From Pseudomonas sp. St316 (GTDB lineage: Bacteria; Pseudomonadota; Gammaproteobacteria; Pseudomonadales; Pseudomonadaceae): DNA of 64,000 bases. Every line of letters starts with the position of its first letter. Position 1 is the first letter of the stretch. The notes beneath the pieces are model-generated. The model searched no databases, was not told the origin of the DNA, and saw only the letters and a list, made by a program, of their open reading frames with translations. Where the stretch lies: the NCBI RefSeq assembly GCF_018325905.1, contig NZ_AP021901.1, forward strand, positions 5,270,001 to 5,334,000, in the 5' to 3' direction. This document shows positions 28,342 to 36,542 of the stretch, piece after piece. Both the position numbers and the translations under genes were made by a program.

Positions 28342-29594
28342 CTAGGCATCTCAAATCGGCGCTCTTCAGCGCCCTGCTTGTCTGGGCCGTGGCCTACCCG
28401 GTACTGGGTCTTAAACTGACCATCGTCGGTATCAACCTGGAAGTGCACGGCACCAGCCCGGCCATCCTGGCGAGCATCGCCGTGTGTTCGCTGCTGATGT
28501 TCCTGCGGGTGCTGTTCAGCACGCAGATCAGCGCCATCTGGAAGTCGTCGCCCGGCCTGCCGGTGATCCCGGCCAAGGCCAGCAACTTCCTCACCCTGCC
28601 ATCGACCCAGCGCTGGATCGTGCTGGGCCTGATCGTCGTGGCACTGGTCTGGCCGTTCTTCGGCTCTCGCGGCGCGGTGGACATCGCCACGCTGATCCTG
28701 ATCTACGTGATGCTCGGCCTTGGCCTGAACATCGTGGTAGGCCTGGCCGGCCTGCTGGACCTGGGTTATGTCGGCTTCTACGCCGTCGGTGCCTACAGCT
28801 ATGCGCTGCTGTCCCACTACTTCGGCCTGAGCTTCTGGATCTGCCTGCCGATCGCCGGGATGATGGCCGCCACCTTCGGTTTCCTGCTGGGGTTCCCGGT
28901 CCTGCGCTTGCGCGGTGACTACCTGGCCATCGTGACCTTGGGTTTTGGCGAGATCATCCGTCTGTTCCTGCGTAACCTGACCGACATCACCGGTGGCCCG
29001 AACGGTATCAGCAACATCGAGAAACCAACGTTCTTCGGCCTGACCTTCGAACGTAAAGCCGCCGAAGGCCTGCAGACCTTCCACGAGTACTTCGGCCTGG
29101 AATACAACTCGATCAACAAGGTGATCTTCCTCTACCTGGTTGCCCTGTTGCTGGCCCTGGCCGCGCTGTTCGTCATCAACCGCCTGCTGCGCATGCCGAT
29201 CGGTCGCGCCTGGGAGGCATTGCGTGAAGACGAAATCGCCTGCCGCGCCCTGGGTCTGAACCCGACGATCATCAAGCTCTCGGCCTTCACCCTCGGTGCT
29301 GCGTTCGCCGGTTTTGCCGGTAGTTTCTTCGCCGCCCGCCAGGGCCTGGTGACGCCGGAATCCTTCACCTTCATCGAGTCGGCGATCATCCTCGCCATCG
29401 TGGTGCTGGGCGGGATGGGCTCGCAGCTGGGCGTGATCCTGGCCGCCATCGTGATGATCCTGCTGCCCGAAATGATGCGTGAATTCAGCGAATACCGCAT
29501 GTTGATGTTCGGCGCCCTGATGGTGCTGATGATGATCTGGCGTCCTCAAGGTCTGCTGCCTATGCAACGCCCTCACATGGAGCTGCGCAAATGA
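28338..29594 (+). CDS. braE: Branched-chain amino acid ABC transporter, permease
   Basis: LivM-type permease, 418 residues, the partner of BraD. The N-terminal 100 residues carry an extra LivM-specific hydrophobic region ([23 protein letters not shown]). The core domain shows [29 protein letters not shown] and the coupling loop [21 protein letters not shown] near residues 289-309. It starts inside the braD stop and overlaps braF by four bases. Confidence 0.96.
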   Translation: MTRHLKSALFSALLVWAVAYPVLGLKLTIVGINLEVHGTSPAILASIAVCSLLMFLRVLFSTQISAIWKSSPGLPVIPAKASNFLTLPSTQRWIVLGLIVVALVWPFFGSRGAVDIATLILIYVMLGLGLNIVVGLAGLLDLGYVGFYAVGAYSYALLSHYFGLSFWICLPIAGMMAATFGFLLGFPVLRLRGDYLAIVTLGFGEIIRLFLRNLTDITGGPNGISNIEKPTFFGLTFERKAAEGLQTFHEYFGLEYNSINKVIFLYLVALLLALAALFVINRLLRMPIGRAWEALREDEIACRALGLNPTIIKLSAFTLGAAFAGFAGSFFAARQGLVTPESFTFIESAIILAIVVLGGMGSQLGVILAAIVMILLPEMMREFSEYRMLMFGALMVLMMIWRPQGLLPMQRPHMELRK

Positions 29595-30358
29595 GCCGCG
29601 AGATCCTCAAAGTCGAAAATCTAAGCATGCGCTTCGGCGGCTTGCTGGCGGTCAACGGCGTGGCCCTGACCGTGAAAGAAAAACAGGTCGTCGCCCTGAT
29701 CGGGCCGAACGGCGCGGGCAAGACCACCGTGTTCAACTGCCTGACCGGCTTCTACCAGCCCACCGGCGGCACCATCGTGCTGGACGGCGAGCCGATCCAG
29801 GGCCTGCCCGGCCACCAGATCGCCCGCAAGGGTGTGGTACGCACCTTCCAGAACGTGCGGCTGTTCAAGGACATGACGGCGGTCGAAAACCTGCTGATCG
29901 CCCAGCATCGTCACCTGAACACCAACTTCTTTGCCGGCCTGTTCAAGACCCCGGCGTTCCGCAAAAGCGAACGCGAGGCCATGGAGTACGCCGAGTACTG
30001 GCTGGACAAGGTCAACCTCAAGGAGTTCGCCAACCGTACCGCCGGGACCCTGGCCTACGGTCAGCAACGACGCCTGGAAATCGCCCGCTGCATGATGACC
30101 CGTCCGCGGATCCTCATGCTCGACGAGCCGGCCGCCGGCCTGAACCCCAAGGAAACCGAAGACCTCAAAGCGCTGATTGGCGTGCTGCGCGAGGAGCACA
30201 ACGTCACTGTGCTGCTGATCGAGCACGACATGAAACTGGTCATGAGCATTTCCGACCACATCGTCGTGATCAACCAGGGCACCCCCCTGGCCAACGGCTC
30301 GCCGGAACAGATCCGCGACAATCCTGAAGTGATCAAAGCCTACCTGGGGGAAGCGTAA
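29591..30358 (+). CDS. braF: Branched-chain amino acid ABC transporter, ATPase
   Basis: LivG-type ATP-binding subunit, 255 residues. Walker [10 protein letters not shown] is near residues 38-46, the Q loop [12 protein letters not shown] near 78-89, the signature region [15 protein letters not shown] near 155-169 and Walker [15 protein letters not shown] near 173-186. It overlaps braE by four bases and is immediately followed by braG. Confidence 0.96.
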   Translation: MSREILKVENLSMRFGGLLAVNGVALTVKEKQVVALIGPNGAGKTTVFNCLTGFYQPTGGTIVLDGEPIQGLPGHQIARKGVVRTFQNVRLFKDMTAVENLLIAQHRHLNTNFFAGLFKTPAFRKSEREAMEYAEYWLDKVNLKEFANRTAGTLAYGQQRRLEIARCMMTRPRILMLDEPAAGLNPKETEDLKALIGVLREEHNVTVLLIEHDMKLVMSISDHIVVINQGTPLANGSPEQIRDNPEVIKAYLGEA

Positions 30359-31060
30359 ATGCTGCAATTCGAAAACGTTTCCACCTTCTATGGCAAGATC
30401 CAGGCCTTGCACAGCGTCAACGTCGAAGTCCGCCAGGGCGAAATCGTCACGCTGATCGGTGCCAACGGCGCCGGCAAATCCACCCTGCTGATGACGCTCT
30501 GCGGTTCGCCCCAGGCCCACAGCGGCAGCATCCGCTACATGGGTGAGGAACTGGTGGGCCAGGACTCGTCACGGATCATGCGCAAGAGCATCGCGGTGGT
30601 GCCGGAAGGTCGTCGGGTCTTTGCCCGGCTGACCGTTGAAGAAAACCTCGCCATGGGCGGATTCTTCACTGACAAGGGCGACTATCAGGAACAAATGGAC
30701 AAGGTCCTGCACCTTTTCCCACGCCTGAAAGAACGCTTTACCCAGCGCGGCGGCACCATGTCCGGCGGCGAACAGCAAATGCTCGCCATCGGCCGTGCGC
30801 TGATGAGCAAGCCCAAGCTGCTGCTGCTCGACGAGCCTTCCCTGGGACTGGCACCGATCATCATCCAGCAGATCTTCGACATCATCGAACAACTGCGCAA
30901 GGATGGCGTGACGGTGTTCCTGGTTGAGCAGAACGCCAACCAGGCGCTGAAAATCGCCGACCGGGCGTACGTCCTGGAGAACGGTCGCGTGGTGATGCAA
31001 GGCACCGGTGAAGCCCTGCTGACCGACCCGAAAGTACGCGAGGCGTACCTGGGCGGGTAA
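30359..31060 (+). CDS. braG: Branched-chain amino acid ABC transporter, ATPase
   Basis: LivF-type ATP-binding subunit, 233 residues. Walker A GANGAGKST is near residues 36-44, the signature MSGGEQQMLAIGRALM near 134-149 and Walker B KLLLLDEPSLGLAP near 153-166. It starts one base after the braF stop and ends the operon; a Rho-independent terminator follows. Confidence 0.96.
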   Translation: MLQFENVSTFYGKIQALHSVNVEVRQGEIVTLIGANGAGKSTLLMTLCGSPQAHSGSIRYMGEELVGQDSSRIMRKSIAVVPEGRRVFARLTVEENLAMGGFFTDKGDYQEQMDKVLHLFPRLKERFTQRGGTMSGGEQQMLAIGRALMSKPKLLLLDEPSLGLAPIIIQQIFDIIEQLRKDGVTVFLVEQNANQALKIADRAYVLENGRVVMQGTGEALLTDPKVREAYLGG

Positions 31061-31076
31061 GCGGTTGCGAAAAACG

Positions 31077-31103
31077 AAAAACGGCCTTTGGGCCGTTTTT
31101 TTG
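31077..31103 (+). terminator. Terminator after braG
   Basis: AAAAACGGCC-TTTG-GGCCGTTTTTTT: a stem of about 10 pairs closed by a T tract, 16 bases after the braG stop. The next REP unit starts inside its T tract. Confidence 0.9.
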
Positions 31104-31188
31104 TGGGAGCAAGGCTTGCCCGCGATGAAGGCGATGCGATCTTTCAGAAATCGAGGCGCCGGTTTCGCGAGCAAGCTTTGCTCCCACA
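31102..31188. repeat. REP doublet
   Basis: TGTGGGAGCAAGGCTTGCCCGCGATGAAGG ... TTTCGCGAGCAAGCTTTGCTCCCAC. The whole element, spacer included, is nearly identical to that at 8495-8582. Confidence 0.9.
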
Positions 31189-31245
31189 CAATCAACTCTC
31201 ACCTCATTGGGTTTCGAGGGTAAATAAAAAAAATCGAGAACCCGC

Positions 31246-31273
31246 TGTAACACTTCCCCACGCTCCCTCTCTA
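31246..31273 (+). promoter_or_regulatory. Possible ECF-type promoter of the bufferin operon
   Basis: TGTAAC at 31246-31251 and CTCTCTA at 31267-31273 are separated by 15 bases, resembling an ECF sigma promoter. Bufferin operons in other bacteria are under ECF sigma control. A GACCGGCG...CGCCGGTT hairpin follows at about 31280-31301, before the bufA start. Tentative. Confidence 0.35.
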
Positions 31274-31330
31274 GTTCAGCAGACCGGCGCTAACGCCGGT
31301 TCATTTCCCTGAGAAAACTGGAGAATCATC

Positions 31331-31636
31331 ATGACTGCTTCGACCCGCACCCTGTCCGCCACCGCCCTGATCCTGGCCCTGGGTTCTGCCTTGAGCATGA
31401 CAGCCGTCTCGACCGTCCACGCCGCCGACGACACCATGGAAAAATGCTTCGGCGTTGCCCTCAAAGGCAAGAACAACTGCGCCGCCGGTGCCGGCACCAC
31501 CTGCGCCGGTACGGCAAAAATGGACTATCAGGGCAACGCCTGGAAATCGGTACCCAAAGGCACTTGCACCACGATGGAAAGCAAAACCTCCCCGACTGGT
31601 TTCGGCCAGCTCGAAGCGTTCAAAGCCAAGTCCTGA
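31331..31636 (+). CDS. bufA: Bufferin-type copper-binding RiPP precursor (DUF2282, BufA1)
   Basis: Precursor of a ribosomally made, post-translationally modified periplasmic copper-binding peptide. The 101-residue protein has a signal peptide ending near VHAADD and exactly four cysteines, Cys39, Cys50, Cys58 and Cys79, in the DUF2282 pattern [31 protein letters not shown] and VPKGTC. In bufferins, cysteines are converted to thiooxazoles by the MNIO enzyme encoded next. GGAGAATC precedes the ATG. It heads bufABCD. Assignment rests on the operon order and cysteine pattern; the modification has not been shown in this strain. Confidence 0.9.
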   Translation: MTASTRTLSATALILALGSALSMTAVSTVHAADDTMEKCFGVALKGKNNCAAGAGTTCAGTAKMDYQGNAWKSVPKGTCTTMESKTSPTGFGQLEAFKAKS

Positions 31637-31661
31637 TCGCATCTGCCTGAGACCCGCCACC

Positions 31662-32531
31662 ATGTTGAATACCCCCTCCCTCGCCACTGATAACCGGCTG
31701 CCGCCAAGGGCCGGGTTGGGGCTCAAGAGCGAGCATTTTCGTGAGGTGCTCCAGACCCGACCGGATCTGGGCTTTTTCGAAGTGCACGCGGAAAACTACA
31801 TGGTGGCCGGCGGGCCGCTTCATCACTTCCTGGGGCGGATACGCGAACAGTACCCGCTGTCGCTGCACGGCGTCGGCCTGTCGATCGGTGGGGAGGGGCC
31901 GCTGGATGTCGCACATTTGCAGCGCCTGGCCGCATTGATCGAACGCTATCAGCCCCAATCCTTTTCCGAACACCTGGCCTGGTCCAGCCACGGCCCGGTG
32001 TTCCTCAACGACCTGCTACCCCTGGCCTACGACGAAGCGACCCTGGACCGTGTCTGCGAACACGTCGACCAGGTGCAGTCCAGCCTCAAACGTACGCTGT
32101 TGCTGGAAAACCCGGCGACCTACCTGGCGTTCGAAGCCTCGACACTCGACGAGCCACACTTCATGAGCGAAGTCATTCGTCGCACCGGCTGCGGCCTGCT
32201 GCTGGATGTGAACAACGTCTACGTTTCGTGCGTCAACCACTGCCGCGATCCACTGGCCTACCTCGACGCCCTGCCGCTGCGAGCGACCGGCGAAATCCAC
32301 CTGGCCGGCTTTGCCGAAGACACCGACAGCCTTGGCGAGCGCCTGTTGATAGACGACCACGGCGCGCCAATCGACAACGAAGTCTGGCAACTGTACCTCA
32401 AGGTTCTGGCGCAGACCGGGCCGGTAGCCACCTTGATCGAACGCGATAACCATATCCCCCCATGGGAGGTGCTGCTGGCCGAAGCGCGCCAGGCCGATCA
32501 ACTTCTAAATGCCACGGGAACCCGGTCATGA
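31662..32531 (+). CDS. bufB: MNIO-family RiPP maturation enzyme (DUF692, BufB)
   Basis: A 289-residue TIM-barrel oxidase of the multinuclear non-heme iron family, expected to modify cysteines of the BufA precursor in the cytoplasm before export. The DUF692 signature residues are visible in order: [10 protein letters not shown] near residue 68, SEHLAWS near 105, LLENPATYL near 148, [11 protein letters not shown] near 180, GEIHLAGF near 208 and IERDNHIP near 262, supplying His, Glu and Asp metal ligands. The start at 31662 is chosen from the homologous N-terminus; an overlapping longer frame into bufA is not real. The stop overlaps the bufC start (ATGA). Confidence 0.9.
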   Translation: MLNTPSLATDNRLPPRAGLGLKSEHFREVLQTRPDLGFFEVHAENYMVAGGPLHHFLGRIREQYPLSLHGVGLSIGGEGPLDVAHLQRLAALIERYQPQSFSEHLAWSSHGPVFLNDLLPLAYDEATLDRVCEHVDQVQSSLKRTLLLENPATYLAFEASTLDEPHFMSEVIRRTGCGLLLDVNNVYVSCVNHCRDPLAYLDALPLRATGEIHLAGFAEDTDSLGERLLIDDHGAPIDNEVWQLYLKVLAQTGPVATLIERDNHIPPWEVLLAEARQADQLLNATGTRS

Positions 32532-33285
32532 GCGACCAGCGCACATTCGCCGCCGCCCTGCTCGACCCGCACAAGGCTTGCCCCCGGGGCTGCTCAGCGC
32601 TAACGGCGCCGACCCGCAGAGCCGCTTCGCGGTGTACCGCAACAACGTGCTCAGCTCATTGATCAATGCCCTGGCCGACAACTACCCAGTGGTGGCGCAA
32701 CTGGTGGGCGAGGAATTTTTCCGAGGCATGGCTGGGGTCTACGTCCAGTCGGCGCCGCCGCGAAGCCCGCTAATGAGCGACTACGGGGATGATTTTGCCG
32801 GGTTCATCGAACGCTTCGAACCTGCCGCCTGCGTGCCGTACCTGGCAGATGTCGCCCGGCTGGAGCGACTGCACGTTCAAGCCTGGCATGCCGCCGACGC
32901 CGAGCCCATGGCCGGAGAACGGATCGTCGAGGCGCTGTCGTCCCCCACACAGACAACGCACCTGAAGATCGGTCTGCACCCGTCACTGCGGCTGCTGCAA
33001 TCGTCCTTCGCCGTGGTGACGATCTGGGCCGCCCATCAGCACGAGACACCCGAGCCATTCGAGGCGTTTTCGGCGCAAAACGCCTTAGTGCTGCGCAATG
33101 GCCTCGACGTGCAAGTGTTCGCAATCAATCACGCGGCCCATGGGTTCATCAGCGCCCTGCAACAAGGTCTGTCCCTGGCCGCTGCCATTGAAGCCTCAAT
33201 CGATCTCGACCTGGAACAGACCCTGGCCGGGCTCATTCGCCACAGCGCTATCACTCACCTCCTAGCTGAACAGGTATCCCCATGA
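32528..33285 (+). pseudogene. bufC: BufC-type RiPP partner protein (DUF2063), frameshifted
   Basis: Partner of the MNIO enzyme, thought to recruit the precursor. The genuine start is the ATG at 32528 overlapping the bufB stop, giving [19 protein letters not shown]. After about 19 codons the frame breaks: the conserved continuation GLLSANGADPQSRFAVYRNNV is in another frame, which runs open to 33285. One extra C in the five-C run at 32581-32585 would join them (reading ACPPGLLSANG). The rest is intact and normal in length, about 252 residues. So this is a recent lesion or a sequencing indel rather than old decay. The stop overlaps the next start. Confidence 0.82.
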
Positions 33286-33758
33286 ACGCCCTGATTGCAG
33301 GTTCCATTCAATGGCTGGAAAAAATCCCCCACAGCCTGATCGCCTTCATCGCGCGATTCTCGATTGCCGCGGTGTTTTGGAAATCCGGCCAGACCAAAAT
33401 CGAAGGCCTGGCCATCGACCTGTTCGAGGGCACCTTCCAGATCGGCCTGCCGCACCTGGCGGACTCGACCATTCCCCTGTTCAAAAGCGAATACGCCCTG
33501 CCGCTGCTGTCGCCGGAACTGGCCGCGCACCTGGCGGCGTCTGCCGAGCATGTGTTCCCGGTATTGATCCTGTTCGGCCTGGCAACACGTTTCTCGGCGA
33601 TGGCCTTGCTGGGCATGACCGTGACCATCCAGCTGTTCGTCTACCCGGACGCTTACCCAACCCATGGCACCTGGGCGGCGGTATTGCTCTACTTGATGGC
33701 TCGTGGGCCGGGGGTGTTGTCCATCGATCACCTGATTGCCAAGCGCTACGCCCGCTGA
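33282..33758 (+). CDS. bufD: DoxX-family membrane protein of the bufferin operon
   Basis: A 158-residue inner-membrane protein of the DoxX family with four hydrophobic segments (IAFIARFSIAAVFWKSGQTK, LAASAEHVFPVLILFGLATRF, AMALLGMTVTIQLFVYP and GTWAAVLLYLMARGPGVLSIDHL). It starts within the bufC stop (ATGA) and ends the operon. DoxX proteins accompany DUF2282/DUF692/DUF2063 genes widely; a redox supply role for maturation has been suggested but not proven. Confidence 0.88.
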   Translation: MNALIAGSIQWLEKIPHSLIAFIARFSIAAVFWKSGQTKIEGLAIDLFEGTFQIGLPHLADSTIPLFKSEYALPLLSPELAAHLAASAEHVFPVLILFGLATRFSAMALLGMTVTIQLFVYPDAYPTHGTWAAVLLYLMARGPGVLSIDHLIAKRYAR

Positions 33759-33781
33759 CTGAAATTGAAATTCTGCTGTGG

Positions 33782-33920
33782 GCAAATCTCCTGTGGGAGA
33801 GATTGAAAATCTCCTGTGTGCAAATCTCCTGTGGGAGCGAGCTTGCTCGCTATAGCGGTGGGTCAGCTTGCATGAATGCCGGATGTGCCACCGCCTTCGC
33901 GAGCAAGCTCGCTCCCCCAG
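33782..33920. repeat. REP doublet preceded by three direct repeats
   Basis: Three copies of AAATCTCCTGTG occur at 33784-33833, the outer two preceded by GC (GCAAATCTCCTGTGGGAG). The last merges into a REP doublet GTGGGAGCGAGCTTGCTCGCTATAGC ... TCGCGAGCAAGCTCGCTCCCCCAG. Confidence 0.8.
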
Positions 33921-33977
33921 GGGGTCTGGACAGGTCAAAAAATCCAAGCCACCCACAAGGGCTGTCCAATAGCTGGG

Positions 33978-34892
33978 CTATCGCTGAAGCCGATCCAACG
34001 CCTCGCCGCTGCGCTTGAACCAGTCAATCAAATAGTCAGCCAGCACCTGGGTGCGCTTGGGCAATCCCCCCTGGTACGGGTGCACCAGATACATCGGCAT
34101 GCGCCGAGTCTGGTAGTCGCGCAGCAGCCAGTGCAGGCGTCCGTCGGCCAACGCCTCATGCAGCAGGTACGACGGCAGCCGGGCAATTCCGGCGCCGGCC
34201 AGGGCGGCTTTTTTCAACAGGCTGTAGTGATTACTGGCGAACGGCCCCGACACCCGGACCCGCAGCAGTTCGTGTCGCTGGTGGTAAAGCCATTCTTCCC
34301 GGCCGCTGTAGTGGCTGTTGAGTAAACAGCGGTGTTCGGCCAGGGCCTGGGGCGTTTCGGGTTCTCCATACTGCTCAAGGTAGGCAGGGCTGGCGCAGGT
34401 CATCTCGTGCCACGCCAACAATGGCCGGGCCACGAGCCGCTCATCGATGGCGGCGTCGGAACGGATCGCCAGGTCGAAACCATCGCGGGTCAGGTCACGG
34501 TAACCGTTGTTGAGCTCCAGTTCGATCTGCACGTCGGGATATGTGCCAGCGAACTCCATCAGCAAGCCTTCGAAGAAAGTTTCGCCCAACGAAACCGGAA
34601 CCGTCATACGCACCGGTCCGGAAATATCGTCTTTCAAGCGGGCCAATGCCTGACGTGCCCTTTGCACCTGTACCAGCAGCGCCTGGGCCTGGGGCAGCAA
34701 CGCCGCGCCTGCCGCCGTGAGGCTCAAGCGTCGTGTGGTGCGCTGTAGCAACACCACGCAAAACCGGCTCTCCAACAGGCTGATGCGCTTGGACAACTGG
34801 CCCTTGCTGCACCCCAATTGCTGGGCCGCCAAGGTGAAACTGCCCGCCTCCATCAACACGGCAAACGCCGCCAGGTCATCCATTTCGCTCAT
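33978..34892 (-). CDS. LysR-family transcriptional regulator
   Basis: A 304-residue LysR-type regulator. Residues 1-60 form the winged helix-turn-helix (FAVLMEAGSFTLAAQQLGCSKGQLSKRISLLESRF), and the rest is an effector-binding domain (VRMTVPVSLGETFFEGLLMEF). The start at 34892 (MSEMDDLAAF) fits the family. It is divergent from the short-chain dehydrogenase-like gene across 104 bases with a near-palindrome, so control of that gene is the simplest guess. The effector is unknown. Confidence 0.88.
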   Translation of the reverse strand: MSEMDDLAAFAVLMEAGSFTLAAQQLGCSKGQLSKRISLLESRFCVVLLQRTTRRLSLTAAGAALLPQAQALLVQVQRARQALARLKDDISGPVRMTVPVSLGETFFEGLLMEFAGTYPDVQIELELNNGYRDLTRDGFDLAIRSDAAIDERLVARPLLAWHEMTCASPAYLEQYGEPETPQALAEHRCLLNSHYSGREEWLYHQRHELLRVRVSGPFASNHYSLLKKAALAGAGIARLPSYLLHEALADGRLHWLLRDYQTRRMPMYLVHPYQGGLPKRTQVLADYLIDWFKRSGEALDRLQR

Positions 34893-34898
34893 TGGATT

Positions 34899-34914
34899 GT
34901 TTCCAATTGAAAAC
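34899..34914. promoter_or_regulatory. Possible LysR operator
   Basis: GTTTCCAATTGAAAAC is palindromic at 12 of 16 positions and contains the T-N11-A spacing of LysR boxes. It lies 7 bases upstream of the LysR start codon, in the spacer shared with the divergent SDR-like gene. Confidence 0.4.
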
Positions 34915-34996
34915 CAAAGGTTGCCTATTAGCATGATTATCAATGGAAAGAACCCCTCTAGACTGAAAACTCGTTCAATCCACTGAGGAACAACTC

Positions 34997-35596
34997 ATGA
35001 AAATCCTGTTGATCGGCGCCAACGGCACCATCGGTTCGGCCATTGATAAAGAACTGTCGCCACGCCACGAGATCGTGCGGATCGGCCGTCACAGCGGCGA
35101 ACTGCAGGTGGATATCAGCGACAGCGCTTCAATCCGCGCGCTGTTCGCAAAGACCGGCCGCTTTGATGCCCTGGTGTGCGCCGCCGGTAACGTCACCTTT
35201 GCGCCCCTGGCCGACATGACCGAAGACAGCTTCGCCCTGGGCCTGAAAGACAAGCTGATGGGCCAGGTCAACCTGCTGCTGATCGGCCGCGAATTCGCCA
35301 ACGACGGTGCGTCCTTCACCTTCACCACCGGCGTACTCAGCCACGATCCGATCAAGAGTGGTGCTTCGGCAGCCCTGGTCAACGGTGCCCTGGACAGTTT
35401 CGTGCGCGCCGCGGCAATCGAGTTGCCACGGGGCTTGCGGGTCAACTCGGTGAGCCCGAACGTGTTGCTTGAAGCCATGGATAAATACGCGCCTTATTTC
35501 CGCGGCTTCAAACCCGTTCCCGCAGTGGATGTAGCATTGGCCTACGCCAAGAGCGTCGAAGGCCTGCAAACCGGTCAGATCTTTCACGTGGGCTAA
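34997..35596 (+). CDS. Short-chain dehydrogenase-like protein lacking the YxxxK motif
   Basis: A 199-residue Rossmann-fold protein with the SDR nucleotide motif LLIGANGTIGSAI at residues 4-16, the CAAGNV motif near 61-66 and the RVNSVSPN motif. The active-site Tyr and Lys of classical SDRs are replaced: where YxxxK should stand, the sequence is SAALVNG, giving Ala125 and Asn129. The fold and NAD(P) binding look intact, so it may be a divergent enzyme or a binding or sensor protein. A good TGAGGAAC site precedes the ATG. It is divergent from the LysR gene. Confidence 0.83.
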   Translation: MKILLIGANGTIGSAIDKELSPRHEIVRIGRHSGELQVDISDSASIRALFAKTGRFDALVCAAGNVTFAPLADMTEDSFALGLKDKLMGQVNLLLIGREFANDGASFTFTTGVLSHDPIKSGASAALVNGALDSFVRAAAIELPRGLRVNSVSPNVLLEAMDKYAPYFRGFKPVPAVDVALAYAKSVEGLQTGQIFHVG

Positions 35597-35611
35597 CCGA
35601 TCACCTACCCA

Positions 35612-35716
35612 TGTAGGAGCTGTCGAAGGCTGCGATCTTTTGATTTTGATCTTTCGCTCGATACGCAATTTCCCGGGAAAAGATCGCAGCCTCGTTGCAC
35701 TCGACAGCTCCTACAC
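35612..35716. repeat. Inverted repeat element, TGTAGGAGCTGTCGA type
   Basis: TGTAGGAGCTGTCGAAGGCTGCGATCTTTTGAT at the left pairs with AAAAGATCGCAGCCTCGTTGCACTCGACAGCTCCTACA at the right. It is a third family of intergenic repeat, also seen at 59668-59771. Confidence 0.85.
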
Positions 35717-35791
35717 GACTTCTACACAGCGCCTACGGGTTGTGATGTGGGATCAGTCTGAGTAACGTGGCGGCACTTGTCTGGAGACCCA

Positions 35792-36469
35792 ATGATGCGT
35801 GCCGCTCGCTCCCTGCTGTTTGTCGCCCTCCTGCCGCTGTTCACCGGCTGCCAACTGCTCGACGCCCCACGTCAGAGCGCCTCCCACGCCGGCCAGACGC
35901 GCATGCAGGGCGAACTCACGGCGGCCGATGGCAAGCTGGTGTTCCAGCCATGCCAGGAACAGCGTCGCTACATCATCAACGATAGCGGTGGCACCAGTGT
36001 GCTGCAGCAGGCCGCCAGTCTGGCCGATGACCAGGGCAAGCTGTTTGCCGATGTGCGCGGCCGTATCGTCTCCAGCACAGCGGCCGGCACCGACAGCCAA
36101 TTGGATCTGGAACAGTTGTATCGCCTGGAGCGCTCGGGAACGGCTTGCGAAGACGTTGACTTCAAACGAATGATCCTGCGCGCTGCGGGACACAGCCCTG
36201 AATGGACGCTCAAGGCCAGTGGCAAGGGCCTGGTGCTGGACCGCGAAGGTCAGCCGTCGTTGGCGGTGCCTTACGTCGAGGAACAATTGGGCGATGGCCG
36301 CTTCAACCTGGGCACCGAGGCCAATGGCCAGAAAGTCGAGCTCTGGGTCACACCTGCGCGGTGTATCGACAGCGTCAGCGGCAGCATGCAACACATGAGC
36401 GCCGAGTTGCGGGTCAACGGCCAGGTCCAGCGTGGCTGCGCCTACTTCGGTGGCGCGCGCGACGACTGA
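35792..36469 (+). CDS. Putative lipoprotein, uncharacterised
   Basis: A 225-residue precursor with the lipobox LFTGC (Cys20 of the start at 35792), so the mature protein is probably lipid-anchored. The N-terminal half includes GELTAADGKLVFQPCQEQRRY; the C-terminal half includes GHSPEWTLKASGKGLVLD and VTPARCIDSVSGSMQHMSAELRV. It resembles COG3650-type proteins of unknown function as far as I can judge. TGGAGA lies before the ATG pair at 35792/35795; the first is chosen. A COG2509 flavoprotein follows after 73 bases. Confidence 0.72.
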   Translation: MMRAARSLLFVALLPLFTGCQLLDAPRQSASHAGQTRMQGELTAADGKLVFQPCQEQRRYIINDSGGTSVLQQAASLADDQGKLFADVRGRIVSSTAAGTDSQLDLEQLYRLERSGTACEDVDFKRMILRAAGHSPEWTLKASGKGLVLDREGQPSLAVPYVEEQLGDGRFNLGTEANGQKVELWVTPARCIDSVSGSMQHMSAELRVNGQVQRGCAYFGGARDD

Positions 36470-36542
36470 TTCACAGCTTTTGGCTTATAATCGCCGGTTC
36501 ACGCCCTGGTGCAGTTGTGCATCCCGCGAACCGGACCCCACC

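Noticed and set aside
27876..29576. 566-residue minus-strand frame opposite braD and braE
   Set aside because: Low-complexity Gln/His/Asp-rich shadow of two well-conserved permease genes.
31455..31661. N-terminal extension of bufB into bufA
   Set aside because: It reads the bufA gene in another frame; the DUF692 N-terminus fits the ATG at 31662.
36432..36542. N-terminal extension of the COG2509 flavoprotein
   Set aside because: It overlaps the preceding lipoprotein gene and the added residues have no family match; the ATG at 36543 gives the expected start.
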